Assembly: GCA_046732465.1 (NCBI GenBank)
Contig: JBKPND010000065.1
Location: forward strand, 1-64,000
Direction of reading: 5' to 3'
Source: DASUPK01 sp046732465
GTDB taxonomy: Bacteria; Actinomycetota; Thermoleophilia; Solirubrobacterales; 70-9
DNA length: 64,000 nucleotides
In this document: piece after piece, positions 16,808-23,783 of the stretch
Layout: every line of letters begins with the position of its first letter
Numbering within the stretch: the stretch's first letter is position 1
Position numbers and translations under genes: made by a program
Notes under the pieces: generated by a model
Seen by the model: the letters and a program-made list of their open reading frames with translations, nothing else
Told to the model about the DNA's origin: nothing
Databases searched by the model: none

Positions 16808-17572
16808 GTGCCCAGGGGATTTCATCCGAGGCGCCAAGGCGATCTTGGCGAGGCAGCGGCAATTGACTGGCTGACTCGACTCGGCGCCGCCGTTTCCTTC
16901 CCGCTGTTCCATAGTCCCGATTACGACGTGATTGCCGATCTGGGCGGCCGTTTACTCCGGGTCCAGGTGAAGACGTCGACCTGCAGGCACGCCTCCGCCG
17001 ATCACTTCTCGGTGCAGCTGGCAACGAATGGCGGCAACCAGAGCTGGACCGGGCTGGTCAAAAAATTCAACCCGAGCCGCTTCGATTTCCTCTTCGTTCT
17101 GGTGGGCGACGGTAGACGCTGGTTCATTCCATCCGGCGACATCGAGGGAAGCACGTCGATTCGCATAGGCGGGGACAAGTACTCCGAGTTCCAGGTGGGG
17201 CAGACGGAGGCACTCGATCAGGCCGCACTAGGCGCCTCTACACTCCGAGCCGCGAGGGGGGGCGCCGGAGTTGGAGAGCCGGGCCGGACTGTAAATCCGG
17301 TGGCCCAGCCTGAGTGGGTTCGATTCCCACCCCCCCCACTTCCGCCGGGCGGAGAATCGCCTTCGCGAAGCCAGCAACTTGCCGTCGGCCGGACGAAGAT
17401 GTCCTCGCACTACCAAGTCGCGGTGCCGAGAGCGGTCGCCGCCGCTGCCGACCTCGAACCCGGCGACCGTTTCCGCGTCGAATCGGACGGAACCGGCCGC
17501 TTCGTAGTGACGCGCATCGAGGAGTACATGGAGCAGCATGTCGATCAGCTCGCGCTCCGCGACGAGACATGA
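16808..17572 (+). CDS. PD-(D/E)XK endonuclease-like open frame reading through tRNA-Tyr
   Basis: The first ~135 codons encode a small PD-(D/E)XK nuclease of the type seen in I-Ssp6803I-like homing enzymes: RRQGDLGEAAAIDWLTRLGA (first acidic residue), PLFHSPDYDVIADLGG (catalytic Asp) and LLRVQVKTS (QxK), ending near KYSEFQV. It should cleave DNA. No stop codon follows the domain: the same frame runs on through the tRNA-Tyr gene (17256-17338) and into an AbrB-like segment, stopping at 17570-17572. Real translation may end differently. GTG at 16808 was chosen because TATGTT lies 6 nt before it and the domain starts there; TTG at 16757 is an alternative. Use of AAA and ATA codons is unlike the neighbours. 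Confidence 0.6.
   Translation: MPRGFHPRRQGDLGEAAAIDWLTRLGAAVSFPLFHSPDYDVIADLGGRLLRVQVKTSTCRHASADHFSVQLATNGGNQSWTGLVKKFNPSRFDFLFVLVGDGRRWFIPSGDIEGSTSIRIGGDKYSEFQVGQTEALDQAALGASTLRAARGGAGVGEPGRTVNPVAQPEWVRFPPPPLPPGGESPSRSQQLAVGRTKMSSHYQVAVPRAVAAAADLEPGDRFRVESDGTGRFVVTRIEEYMEQHVDQLALRDET
17256..17338 (+). tRNA. tRNA-Tyr (anticodon GTA)
   Basis: The fold is class II: acceptor GGGGGGG/CCCCCCC, D stem CCGG/CCGG, anticodon stem CCGGA/TCCGG with loop CTGTAAA (anticodon GTA), a long variable arm (17301-17313) and T arm GTGGG-TTCGATT-CCCAC, with discriminator A. CCA is not encoded. Two oddities are the all-G:C acceptor stem and C instead of the nearly universal U at position 8. It lies inside the open frame of the upstream nuclease. 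Confidence 0.93.
17399..17572 (+). CDS. AbrB/SpoVT-like DNA-binding domain, 57 residues
   Basis: From ATG 17399 the frame encodes MSSHYQVAVPRAVAAAADLE, PGDRFRVESDGTGRFVVTR and IEEYMEQHVDQLALRDET. The pattern of a short strand with QVAVPRAV, then LEPGDRFRV and a final strand, matches the swapped-hairpin fold of AbrB/MazE-type DNA-binding proteins and antitoxins. It begins 60 bp after tRNA-Tyr and shares its frame with the upstream nuclease, so it may be an independent gene or the tail of one long product. No toxin gene is next to it. No good Shine-Dalgarno sequence is visible. Confidence 0.65.
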   Translation: MSSHYQVAVPRAVAAAADLEPGDRFRVESDGTGRFVVTRIEEYMEQHVDQLALRDET

Positions 17573-17575
17573 GAG

Positions 17576-17685
17576 CCGGCTGGGGCCGAACGCCGCGCCC
17601 CCAACTGAGCGGGGGTTGGTCGTCTGTACCCGTGGCAGGAACCGAATTGCTCCGGTGAAAGCTGCCGGGGTCCGGCCCCAGCCGG
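17576..17685. other. large inverted repeat folding as a three-way junction (possible structured RNA or two-way terminator)
   Basis: A perfect 13-bp inverted repeat (CCGGCTGGGGCCG at 17576-17588 with its complement at 17673-17685) encloses 84 bases that form two further hairpins: CCCCC/GGGGG (17598-17615), and a nested arm ACCC/GGGT, GGCAG/CTGCC, ACCG/CGGT (17628-17671). It lies between the convergent AbrB-like gene and rpoD. No T-run is present on either side. I could not match it to an RNA family I know. Confidence 0.5.
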
Positions 17686-17721
17686 GCCTCGCAATGAGGT
17701 CCTGCGCCTAGGTTAGATCCG

Positions 17722-18855
17722 CTAGCCCAGGCCGCGCAAGCACTGCGCCTCGGGCAGCGCCTTGAGCCGCTTCAACGTGTTGTTCTCGATCTGCCGGATC
17801 CGCTCCCGGGTCACCCCGAACGCCTCCCCGACCTCCTCGAGGGTCATCGGCTTGCGGCCGTTCAACCCGTAGCGCAACTCGAGCACCTCCCGGTCCCGCC
17901 GCGGCAGCACCGCCAGCGCCCTCTGCACGTCCTGCCGCTGCAAATTGTCCGAGGCCGTCTCGAACGGCTCCACCACGCTGTCGTCAGCCACGAAGTCACC
18001 CAGCTCCGAATCGTCCTCGTCCCCCACCGGCTTCTCCAGCGAAACCGGCATCTGGCTGACGCGCAGCACCTCCCGCACCTCCCTGGCCGTCCATCCGAGC
18101 TCGTTTCCGATCTCCTGCGGCTCGGGCTCCCTCCCCAGCTTCTGAACCAGGTTCCGCTCCACGTGCACCACCCGGTTCAGCTTCTCCACCATGTGAACCG
18201 GAATCCGAATCGTCCGGGACTTGTCGGCCAGCGCCCTGGTCACCGCCTGCCTGATCCACCAGGTCGCATAGGTCGAGAACTTGTACCCCCGCCGGTAATC
18301 GAACTTCTCCACGGCCCGGATCAAGCCCAGCGACCCTTCCTGAATCAGGTCCAGCAGGCTCAATCCCCGCCCCAGATAAGACTTCGCGATGGACACCACC
18401 AGCCGCAGGTTGGCCTCGACCATGTGCCGCTTCGCGTCCATGTCCCCCCGCTCGATCCGCTTCGCCAGCTCCACCTCCTGATCGGCCGTCAGCAGATCGA
18501 CCGAACCGATCGAGCGCAGATACAGCCGCAGCGAATCCAGACTCGGCTCGACCGTCAGATCCAGCTCCTGCTTCTTGGACCCGTTCGAGCCGTCCCCGTT
18601 CGCCCCGTCCCCGGACTTGGCCTCCTTGTACGCGGTCACGCCGTCGGCCGCGATCACGTCCACCCCCTGTTCGACCAGGTGCGCGTGCAGCTCCGACACC
18701 TGCTCCTTGGTGACCTCCACCTCCTCGAGGGTGGCCGCGATCTCCTCGAAGGTCAGATATCCCCGCTCCGTCCCCGCGGCGATCAGTCCGCGCAGGTCCT
18801 CACTCTCCCCAAAGGGCTGTTCGTCGGCCGTAACGGCCGTGCGAATCGACGCCAA
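17722..18855 (-). CDS. rpoD: primary RNA polymerase sigma factor
   Basis: This 377-residue protein is a group 1 sigma-70. It has a region 1.1-like N-terminus (LRGLIAAGTERGYLTFEEIA), region 1.2 (LDSLRLYLRSIGSVDLLTAD), region 2 with the core-binding and -10 reading helix (LDLIQEGSLGLIRAVEKFDY, YATWWIRQAVTRALADKSRT), region 3 (RIPVHMVEKLNRVVHVERNL) and region 4 (VLELRYGLNGRKPMTLEEVG, FGVTRERIRQIENNTLKRLK). The acidic linker between regions 1.1 and 1.2 is short. The start is TTG at 18853-18855, preceded by a GAGGAGAG ribosome binding site. A TATACT box 62 nt upstream gives a likely promoter. Confidence 0.93.
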   Translation of the reverse strand: MASIRTAVTADEQPFGESEDLRGLIAAGTERGYLTFEEIAATLEEVEVTKEQVSELHAHLVEQGVDVIAADGVTAYKEAKSGDGANGDGSNGSKKQELDLTVEPSLDSLRLYLRSIGSVDLLTADQEVELAKRIERGDMDAKRHMVEANLRLVVSIAKSYLGRGLSLLDLIQEGSLGLIRAVEKFDYRRGYKFSTYATWWIRQAVTRALADKSRTIRIPVHMVEKLNRVVHVERNLVQKLGREPEPQEIGNELGWTAREVREVLRVSQMPVSLEKPVGDEDDSELGDFVADDSVVEPFETASDNLQRQDVQRALAVLPRRDREVLELRYGLNGRKPMTLEEVGEAFGVTRERIRQIENNTLKRLKALPEAQCLRGLG

Positions 18856-18917
18856 GCTCTCTCCTCTCCCAGTGTGTCCCGTCCTCCCCCTATCGAGGCC
18901 GGTCTACAGAGCTCGGG

Positions 18918-18923
18918 AGTATA
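18918..18923 (-). promoter_or_regulatory. -10 box of the rpoD promoter
   Basis: On the minus strand TATACT lies about 62 nt before the rpoD start, leaving a ~55-nt leader that contains the ribosome binding site. No convincing -35 hexamer is present at 16-18 nt spacing, which is common in this window. Confidence 0.45.
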
Positions 18924-19003
18924 TGGATGGTCCGGCCAGAACACGGACCAACTTTTGAGGCAATCTCCGGGCCCGCCGACCGGCCTCCGGCATACTTGAA
19001 CGG

Positions 19004-20032
19004 ATGGCCAATCCGATCCAGACCGTTCCCCTCCCCATCCGGGACGCCCAGGCCGAGACCCCCTCGACCCGGGTCAGTCTCTCCCGCGTCGGCGTGGTCG
19101 GGGTGGAGAAGATCATCCGCGTCTGCGGGTCACAGAACGGCACCGGCGAGGAATCGCTCTACCACGCCGACCTCGAGTGCTTCGTCGACCTCAACCCGGA
19201 ACAGGCTGGCGTCCACATGTCCCGCTTCGAGGAGGTCGTCAACGAGGCCATCGACACCGTCGTCCTCAGCGAGGCGCTGCGCGCCGAGGGCCTCGCCGCC
19301 CACATCGCGGAGCGGGTCCGCGAGCGCCAGGACGGCCTCCGCGCGGAAGTGCGGATCGCGGCCCGCTACCCCGAGACCGTCCCCGCCCCCGTCTCCGGCC
19401 TCCCCACCCAGGAGCTCTACACCCTCTTCGGCACCGCGGTCGCATCCGAGCGCGGCACCCGCACCCTCACCGGCGTCGAGGCCCAGGGCATGACCGCCTG
19501 CCCCTGCGCCCAGGGCCTGGTCGAGGACGGCGCCCGCGCCCGCCTCGCCGAGCAGGGCTTCGACTCAGAGGCCATCGACCGGATCGTCGACGCCGTCCCC
19601 GTCGCCACCCACAACCAGCGCGGCATCGGCACCCTCTACATCGGCACCCCCGAGGACTCGAACGTCGACATCGACGCCCGCCAGCTGCTCCGCATCGTCG
19701 AGAGCTCAATGTCGAGCGAGATCTACGAGCTGATGAAGCGCTCCGACGAGCGCGCCGTGGTTGAAAAGGCCCACGCCAATCCCCGCTTCGTCGAGGACTG
19801 CGTCCGCGAGATGATCCGCCAGGTCACCGAGACCTTCCCCGAGCTCCGCGACGGCGCCTTCGTTCACGCCCGTCAGGAGAACCTCGAGACCATCCACCGC
19901 CACAACGTGGTCGCCGAGCGCTACGGCCTGCTCTCCGAGATCACCGGCGAGCTCGAGTCGGGCGCGCACTCCCGCCACCACACCACCACGCGGGAGTGGC
20001 TAAGCGGCCACCAGGCCGCTCCACTTCACTAA
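19004..20032 (+). CDS. folE2: GTP cyclohydrolase FolE2 (type IB)
   Basis: FolE2 converts GTP to 7,8-dihydroneopterin triphosphate, the first step of folate biosynthesis, without the strict zinc requirement of FolE. The 342-residue product shows the conserved block EAQGMTACPCAQG with the catalytic Cys, VPVATHNQRGIGTLYIG, and VHARQENLETIHRHNVVAER near the C-terminus. The length and lack of the short extra N-terminal domain resemble the archaeal MptA/FolE2 group. CATACT lies 7 nt before the ATG, so the transcript is probably near-leaderless. It is divergent from rpoD and its stop lies inside the repeat at 20027-20062. Confidence 0.92.
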   Translation: MANPIQTVPLPIRDAQAETPSTRVSLSRVGVVGVEKIIRVCGSQNGTGEESLYHADLECFVDLNPEQAGVHMSRFEEVVNEAIDTVVLSEALRAEGLAAHIAERVRERQDGLRAEVRIAARYPETVPAPVSGLPTQELYTLFGTAVASERGTRTLTGVEAQGMTACPCAQGLVEDGARARLAEQGFDSEAIDRIVDAVPVATHNQRGIGTLYIGTPEDSNVDIDARQLLRIVESSMSSEIYELMKRSDERAVVEKAHANPRFVEDCVREMIRQVTETFPELRDGAFVHARQENLETIHRHNVVAERYGLLSEITGELESGAHSRHHTTTREWLSGHQAAPLH

Positions 20033-20062
20033 ACGGGTTGCGCCTGGCGGCGCACCCTCGCA
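20027..20062. repeat. dispersed intergenic hairpin element, copy 1
   Basis: The 36-base unit starts CACTAAACGGGTTGC and ends GGCGCACCCTCGCA, folding as GGGTTGCGCC/GGCGCACCC. A longer version occurs at 42441-42487. This copy overlaps the folE2 stop codon and lies in the convergent folE2-pgsA gap (20033-20114), where a second small hairpin GGGC-GAA-GCCC follows. It may act as a terminator or mRNA 3' end. Confidence 0.7.
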
Positions 20063-20114
20063 TCAAGGGCGAAGCCCGAGCGGTTATGTGGGGCGGCCGC
20101 TCGTGGCCGCGACC

Positions 20115-20672
20115 TTATGGCGAAGCCGTATTGCGACTCGGCTTGGACCCGATCGTCTTGCGGAAGCCGAAGAAGTAATCGATCCCGCTGACCACCGTGA
20201 CCGCGACCGCCGCGTAGACCAGCAGGTCAACGGCAAGCGGCGTGGGATCGAACGCGATCAGGCAGATGATCGCTGCGACCTGCAGCGTCGTCTTCACCTT
20301 CCCCAGCCAACTCGCCTGGATCACCACCCCCTGCTCCACCGCCACCATCCGCAGCCCCGTGACCGCGAACTCCCGCGCGATGATCACCATCGCGATCCAG
20401 GCGGCCAGCCGGTTGAGCGAGACCAGCGCGATCAGCGCCGCCGCCACCAGCAACTTGTCCGCGATCGGGTCCATCAGCTTCCCGAAGGTCGTCACCGCGT
20501 CCCGCTGCCTGGCGATGTAGCCGTCAAGCGTGTCGGTCAGGGCGGCGAGGGCGAAGACGGCGGCCGCGATTGCGTCCCCGTTCGGCGTCTCGTCGAGCAG
20601 CGCCACCACGACCACGGGCACCAGCAGAATCCGCAGCACCGTGAGCGCGTTCGGCAGGTTGAGCTGGAACAC
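20115..20672 (-). CDS. pgsA: CDP-diacylglycerol-glycerol-3-phosphate 3-phosphatidyltransferase
   Basis: PgsA joins glycerol-3-phosphate to CDP-diacylglycerol in the membrane, the committed step to phosphatidylglycerol. The 185-residue product begins FQLNLPNALTVLRILLVPVV, has the CDP-alcohol phosphotransferase motif DTLDGYIARQRDAVTTFGKL followed by MDPIADK (the DG-AR-G-D-D pattern) and several membrane spans (AIAAAVFALAALTD, LLVAAALIALVSLNRL, VDLLVYAAVAVTVVSG). Phosphatidylinositol synthases share the motif, but overall length and the N-terminal block fit PgsA. Start is GTG at 20670-20672. Confidence 0.9.
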   Translation of the reverse strand: MFQLNLPNALTVLRILLVPVVVVALLDETPNGDAIAAAVFALAALTDTLDGYIARQRDAVTTFGKLMDPIADKLLVAAALIALVSLNRLAAWIAMVIIAREFAVTGLRMVAVEQGVVIQASWLGKVKTTLQVAAIICLIAFDPTPLAVDLLVYAAVAVTVVSGIDYFFGFRKTIGSKPSRNTASP

Positions 20673-20698
20673 GAAGCAAGTATCGCCTCCGCGGCCGA

Positions 20699-21394
20699 CT
20701 AGACGCCCGCGAGTTCCCGCGCCCGCGCGAAAACCACGTCCATCATCGGCTCGGTGAGCTTGCCCGTGAAGGTGTTCTGCTGGCTGGGGTGGAAGCAGCC
20801 GAGCAGCGACCAGGCCCGCTCGCCAGCCGCCAGCTCGGCTTCGGCACCGTGCCCGAAGCGCGGGCGCGGGCGGGGCAGCTCCGCGCCCATCTCCGCCAGC
20901 GCTAGGAGCGTCCCGGTCCAGGCGAAGGACCCGAGCGTCACGATCACCCGCCCGGCGCGCAGCAACCCGAGCTCGCGAACCAGATAGGGCAGGCAGTTGT
21001 CCCGCTCCTCGGTCGTCGGCCTGTTCTGCGGCGGCGGGCAGCGGTTGACCGCGGTGATGTAGGCCCCTCGCAGCCGCAGCCCGTCATCCAGGCTCACGGA
21101 GGTCGGCTGGTTGGCGAGCCCAGCGCGATGCAGGGCGGCGAATAGCCAGTCCCCGGACCGGTCCCCGGTGAAGATCCGGCCGGTGCGATTGCCCCCGTGT
21201 GCGGCGGGCGCGAGCCCGACGATCACGATCCTCGCCCCCGGATCGCCGAACCCCGGCAGCGGCCGCGCCCAGTACCGCTCGCCCCGGTAGCGGCGCGGCG
21301 GCTGCGCCGCGCTCAGTTCCCGCCACTCGACGAGGCGCGGGCAGCGGGTGCAGCCCGTCACCTCGCGCGCAAGGTCGCCTAGGGAGTCGGCCAT
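20699..21394 (-). CDS. uracil-DNA glycosylase, family 5 (UdgB-like)
   Basis: This 231-residue enzyme excises uracil or related bases from DNA. It has an N-terminal iron-sulfur type cysteine pattern (VTGCTRCPRLVEWREL), the active-site motif A region IVIVGLAPAAHGGNRTGRIF with GLAPA typical of family 5, further cysteines (AVNRCPPPQNRPTTEERDNC) and the C-terminal LLGCFHPSQQNTFTGKLT with the HPS-type motif. The first ATG giving a full domain is 21392-21394; the frame stays open further upstream but without similarity. It is divergent from the sulfotransferase gene across only 27 bp. Confidence 0.88.
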   Translation of the reverse strand: MADSLGDLAREVTGCTRCPRLVEWRELSAAQPPRRYRGERYWARPLPGFGDPGARIVIVGLAPAAHGGNRTGRIFTGDRSGDWLFAALHRAGLANQPTSVSLDDGLRLRGAYITAVNRCPPPQNRPTTEERDNCLPYLVRELGLLRAGRVIVTLGSFAWTGTLLALAEMGAELPRPRPRFGHGAEAELAAGERAWSLLGCFHPSQQNTFTGKLTEPMMDVVFARARELAGV

Positions 21395-21406
21395 GATCCC
21401 TGTACC

Positions 21407-21412
21407 TATACT
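21407..21412 (+). promoter_or_regulatory. near-leaderless -10 box, sulfotransferase gene
   Basis: TATACT sits 9 nt before the GTG start at 21422, so transcription would begin at or within a few bases of the start codon. The gap to the divergent glycosylase gene is only 27 bp, leaving no room for a leader. The same sequence text recurs before the gene at 22675. Confidence 0.55.
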
Positions 21413-21421
21413 CGCCCGCGC

Positions 21422-22627
21422 GTGGCCGCCCCGCCGAAGACGTCCATGCTCTTCATCCACGTGCCGAAGACGGGCGGCGCCGCACTCAGCGGGGCCCTCG
21501 CGAATCGCTTTGCCCAGAGCGACTGCCTCGAGCTCTACACCGGTCCGGGGCGGGATCTCAGCGACGTCGACAGGTTCCGCTATGTCACCGGACACGTCGA
21601 CGCCTCGCTCATCGACCGCTTCCGGGAGCGGCCCTTCGTGCTCACCGTGCTCCGCGACCCGATTGACCGCGCCCTCTCGCACTACGCCTACACCCGCTCC
21701 TTTCCGGAGGACCCCGACCCCGAGCCGTCCCTGGGCGGGGACTCGGCTTCCCACGAGCGGAGCTCGGAGTGGCGACGGCTGACCGTGCAGTACTCGATCG
21801 GCGAGTTGATCTCGCGAGCGCCGAATCTAGCCCGCCACGTCCTCGGCAACCGGCAGGCGCGCGCCCTCACCGCCTGTGACGTAGGTGGGGAGCGCCTTGA
21901 CGATGCCCTCGAGGAACTCGAGCGTTGCGACTTCGTGGGGCTGACCGACCGCCTTGACGAGTCGGTCGGCTGGCTCACTCGCCGCCTTGGCTGGCGTGAC
22001 CTGCTCCCGATGCCGCGGAGCAACGTGACGGGCGCTCGGCTCCGTCGAAACGAACTTCCCGCCGACGCCCTCGAGGCCCTCGCCAGCCTCACTCATGTCG
22101 ACCGCGAGCTCTACCTGCGTGGCGTCGAGCGCTACGAACGCCGGCTGGAGGAATGGAGCACGTCCCCCGATCCGCGCGATCCGTCGGTCGGGCTTCCCGA
22201 CGCATCCCCTGTCTACGACCTGCCATTCGACCAGGCGATCCTCGGCGGCGGCTGGATGAATCGCGAACCCGCCGAGGACGGGAGCACCTTCTGCTGGATG
22301 GGCAGTACCCGTCGGGCCTGGGTCGAGATGGTGGCCGCGAGGGGGGCAGGTCACCTCGAGATCGAGATTTCCCACGTGCTCAGCCAGGAGGTCCTGCAGG
22401 GACTGCGAATCGCGATCGACGATCGAGTGGTCCCCCACACGCTCGCGGAATCCGACGGCGTCGTCATCGCCATCGTTCCGCTACGGCGACGCCGCCTGCG
22501 CAGCCGCAGAATCAAGGTGTCGATCGAGGTGGACCACACGGACTATCCACAGGACGTGAACCCGGACAGCTTCGACCACCGGGAGCTCGCGATCGCGGTG
22601 CGGCGCATCGCCGTGCGCCCGGCCTGA
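21422..22627 (+). CDS. sulfotransferase family protein
   Basis: The 401-residue product has the PAPS-binding 5' loop FIHVPKTGGAAL (residues ~11-22) and the 3'-phosphate loop FVLTVLRDPIDRALSHYAY (about 70-88), as in carbohydrate sulfotransferases of the Golgi/heparan 2-O type. Residues ~270-400 form an extra beta-rich domain (DLPFDQAILGGGWMNREPAE, LRIAIDDRVVPHTL). It probably sulfates a surface polysaccharide, since it opens the glycosyltransferase cluster. GTG 21422 is the likely start; ATG at 21447 is an alternative. Confidence 0.82.
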   Translation: MAAPPKTSMLFIHVPKTGGAALSGALANRFAQSDCLELYTGPGRDLSDVDRFRYVTGHVDASLIDRFRERPFVLTVLRDPIDRALSHYAYTRSFPEDPDPEPSLGGDSASHERSSEWRRLTVQYSIGELISRAPNLARHVLGNRQARALTACDVGGERLDDALEELERCDFVGLTDRLDESVGWLTRRLGWRDLLPMPRSNVTGARLRRNELPADALEALASLTHVDRELYLRGVERYERRLEEWSTSPDPRDPSVGLPDASPVYDLPFDQAILGGGWMNREPAEDGSTFCWMGSTRRAWVEMVAARGAGHLEIEISHVLSQEVLQGLRIAIDDRVVPHTLAESDGVVIAIVPLRRRRLRSRRIKVSIEVDHTDYPQDVNPDSFDHRELAIAVRRIAVRPA

Positions 22628-22659
22628 CCCCGGCGCCGAAAGGGAGCTTGGGCGCGCCT

Positions 22660-22665
22660 TATACT
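22660..22665 (+). promoter_or_regulatory. near-leaderless -10 box, glycosyltransferase at 22675
   Basis: TATACT lies 9 nt before the GTG start at 22675. The flanking bases (TATACTCGCC...GTG) almost repeat those of the box at 21407. No -35 match is seen at the expected distance. Confidence 0.5.
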
Positions 22666-22674
22666 CGCCGCGCG

Positions 22675-23766
22675 GTGCCGCCGAAGGTCACGGTCATCAC
22701 ACCGTCGTTCAACCAGGGAGCCTTCATCGAGCGAACCATCCGCTCGGTGGTGGACCAGGGCTATCCGAACCTGGAATACGTGATCGTCGACGGCGGCTCG
22801 ACCGATCAAACGGTCGAGATCATCCGCCGCTACGAGGATCGCCTGGCATGGTGGGTGTCCGAGCCGGACGACGGGCAATCCGCCGCGATCAACAAGGGCC
22901 TCGAGCACTCCTCGGGCGAGATCGTCGCCTACTTGAACAGCGACGACTACCTCCTCCCGGGTGCGCTCGAGACGGCGGTGGCGCGCCTGGAGGCATCGGA
23001 CTGCAACTGGCTCGCGGGCGGGGCGCTCGACATCGAGGAGGGAGACCCGCCGAAGCGACTGCGCGTCTGGCGGCCAAAGCCGCCCTCCTATTGCGAGGGC
23101 CGGATCGGCGGGCGCCACTGGTGGATGCTGGTGCCCTGGCACGTTCCCCAGCCTTCCTCCTTCTGGCGCCGCGAGCTCTTCGACCGCTTCGGAGGATTCC
23201 GCACGGACATGCACTACGCGTTTGACGCGGAGTTCATGCTGCGACTGGCCTTCGCCGAGGAGCTCCCCGAGCTACTTCCGGATGAGTTCCTCGCGGTTCG
23301 CTCCGTCCACCCGGAGCAGAAGACGTACGAGATGACGAACTCCTGGCCGGAGATCCACCGCTTCGTGGACCTGTACTCCGGCCAATTGACCCCGAGGGAG
23401 CGCGTCAAGCTCCGGCTCGCCCGGGTCTTCAGAGCCGGCCTCCCCGTGGCCTGGGTGCGCTGGCGCCTGATGCAGCCGGCGATCCACTACGTGCTCGGTC
23501 CGCTGAAGAGACGGGTGATCACTCCCGCCCTGACCTGGTGCGGGGACGCGCTCGAGCACATCCCGAGGCGCTGGAGGCCGCCGATCCGCACACGGGATCG
23601 CGTTGCCAGGCGGCAGCCGATGAACGGCGACCCCAACGCCAGGCGGAGCCCTCTGCTCTCGCCGATCGGCCTAGAGCCCGTGACGAACGACCCCGGTCCC
23701 GACCTCACCCCCGAGTGGTCATTGCTCGGGACCGCGGGCGTCCTGGCCAGCCCCGACGGCGAGTAA
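22675..23766 (+). CDS. glycosyltransferase family 2
   Basis: The 363-residue product starts VPPKVTVITPSFNQGAFIER and has the GT-A motifs YVIVDGGSTDQTVEII and AYLNSDDYLLPGAL (the DxD equivalent), then HVPQPSSFWRRELFDRFGGF and a metal or acceptor region AFDAEFMLRLAF. It should transfer a sugar from a nucleotide donor in the cytoplasm. The N-terminal catalytic part resembles the enzyme encoded at 39406-40212 (VSEPDDGQSAAINKGL against VSEPDSGQTEAVNKGL). The C-terminal 90 residues are basic and unassigned. GTG at 22675 was preferred because it follows the -10 box and begins at the domain. Confidence 0.88.
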   Translation: MPPKVTVITPSFNQGAFIERTIRSVVDQGYPNLEYVIVDGGSTDQTVEIIRRYEDRLAWWVSEPDDGQSAAINKGLEHSSGEIVAYLNSDDYLLPGALETAVARLEASDCNWLAGGALDIEEGDPPKRLRVWRPKPPSYCEGRIGGRHWWMLVPWHVPQPSSFWRRELFDRFGGFRTDMHYAFDAEFMLRLAFAEELPELLPDEFLAVRSVHPEQKTYEMTNSWPEIHRFVDLYSGQLTPRERVKLRLARVFRAGLPVAWVRWRLMQPAIHYVLGPLKRRVITPALTWCGDALEHIPRRWRPPIRTRDRVARRQPMNGDPNARRSPLLSPIGLEPVTNDPGPDLTPEWSLLGTAGVLASPDGE

Positions 23767-23783
23767 CACCGAGCGCGCGCCGG

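Noticed and set aside
17399..17572. AbrB-like protein as the antitoxin of a toxin-antitoxin pair
   Set aside because: No toxin-like gene lies on either side; downstream is rpoD on the other strand.
16757..17700. Integrated mobile element using tRNA-Tyr as attachment site
   Set aside because: No integrase and no direct repeat of the tRNA 3' end were found nearby.
21407..21421. Shared palindromic TATA region as a regulated divergent operator
   Set aside because: The complement gives only a weak -10 for the uracil-DNA glycosylase, and no inverted repeat for a regulator is seen.
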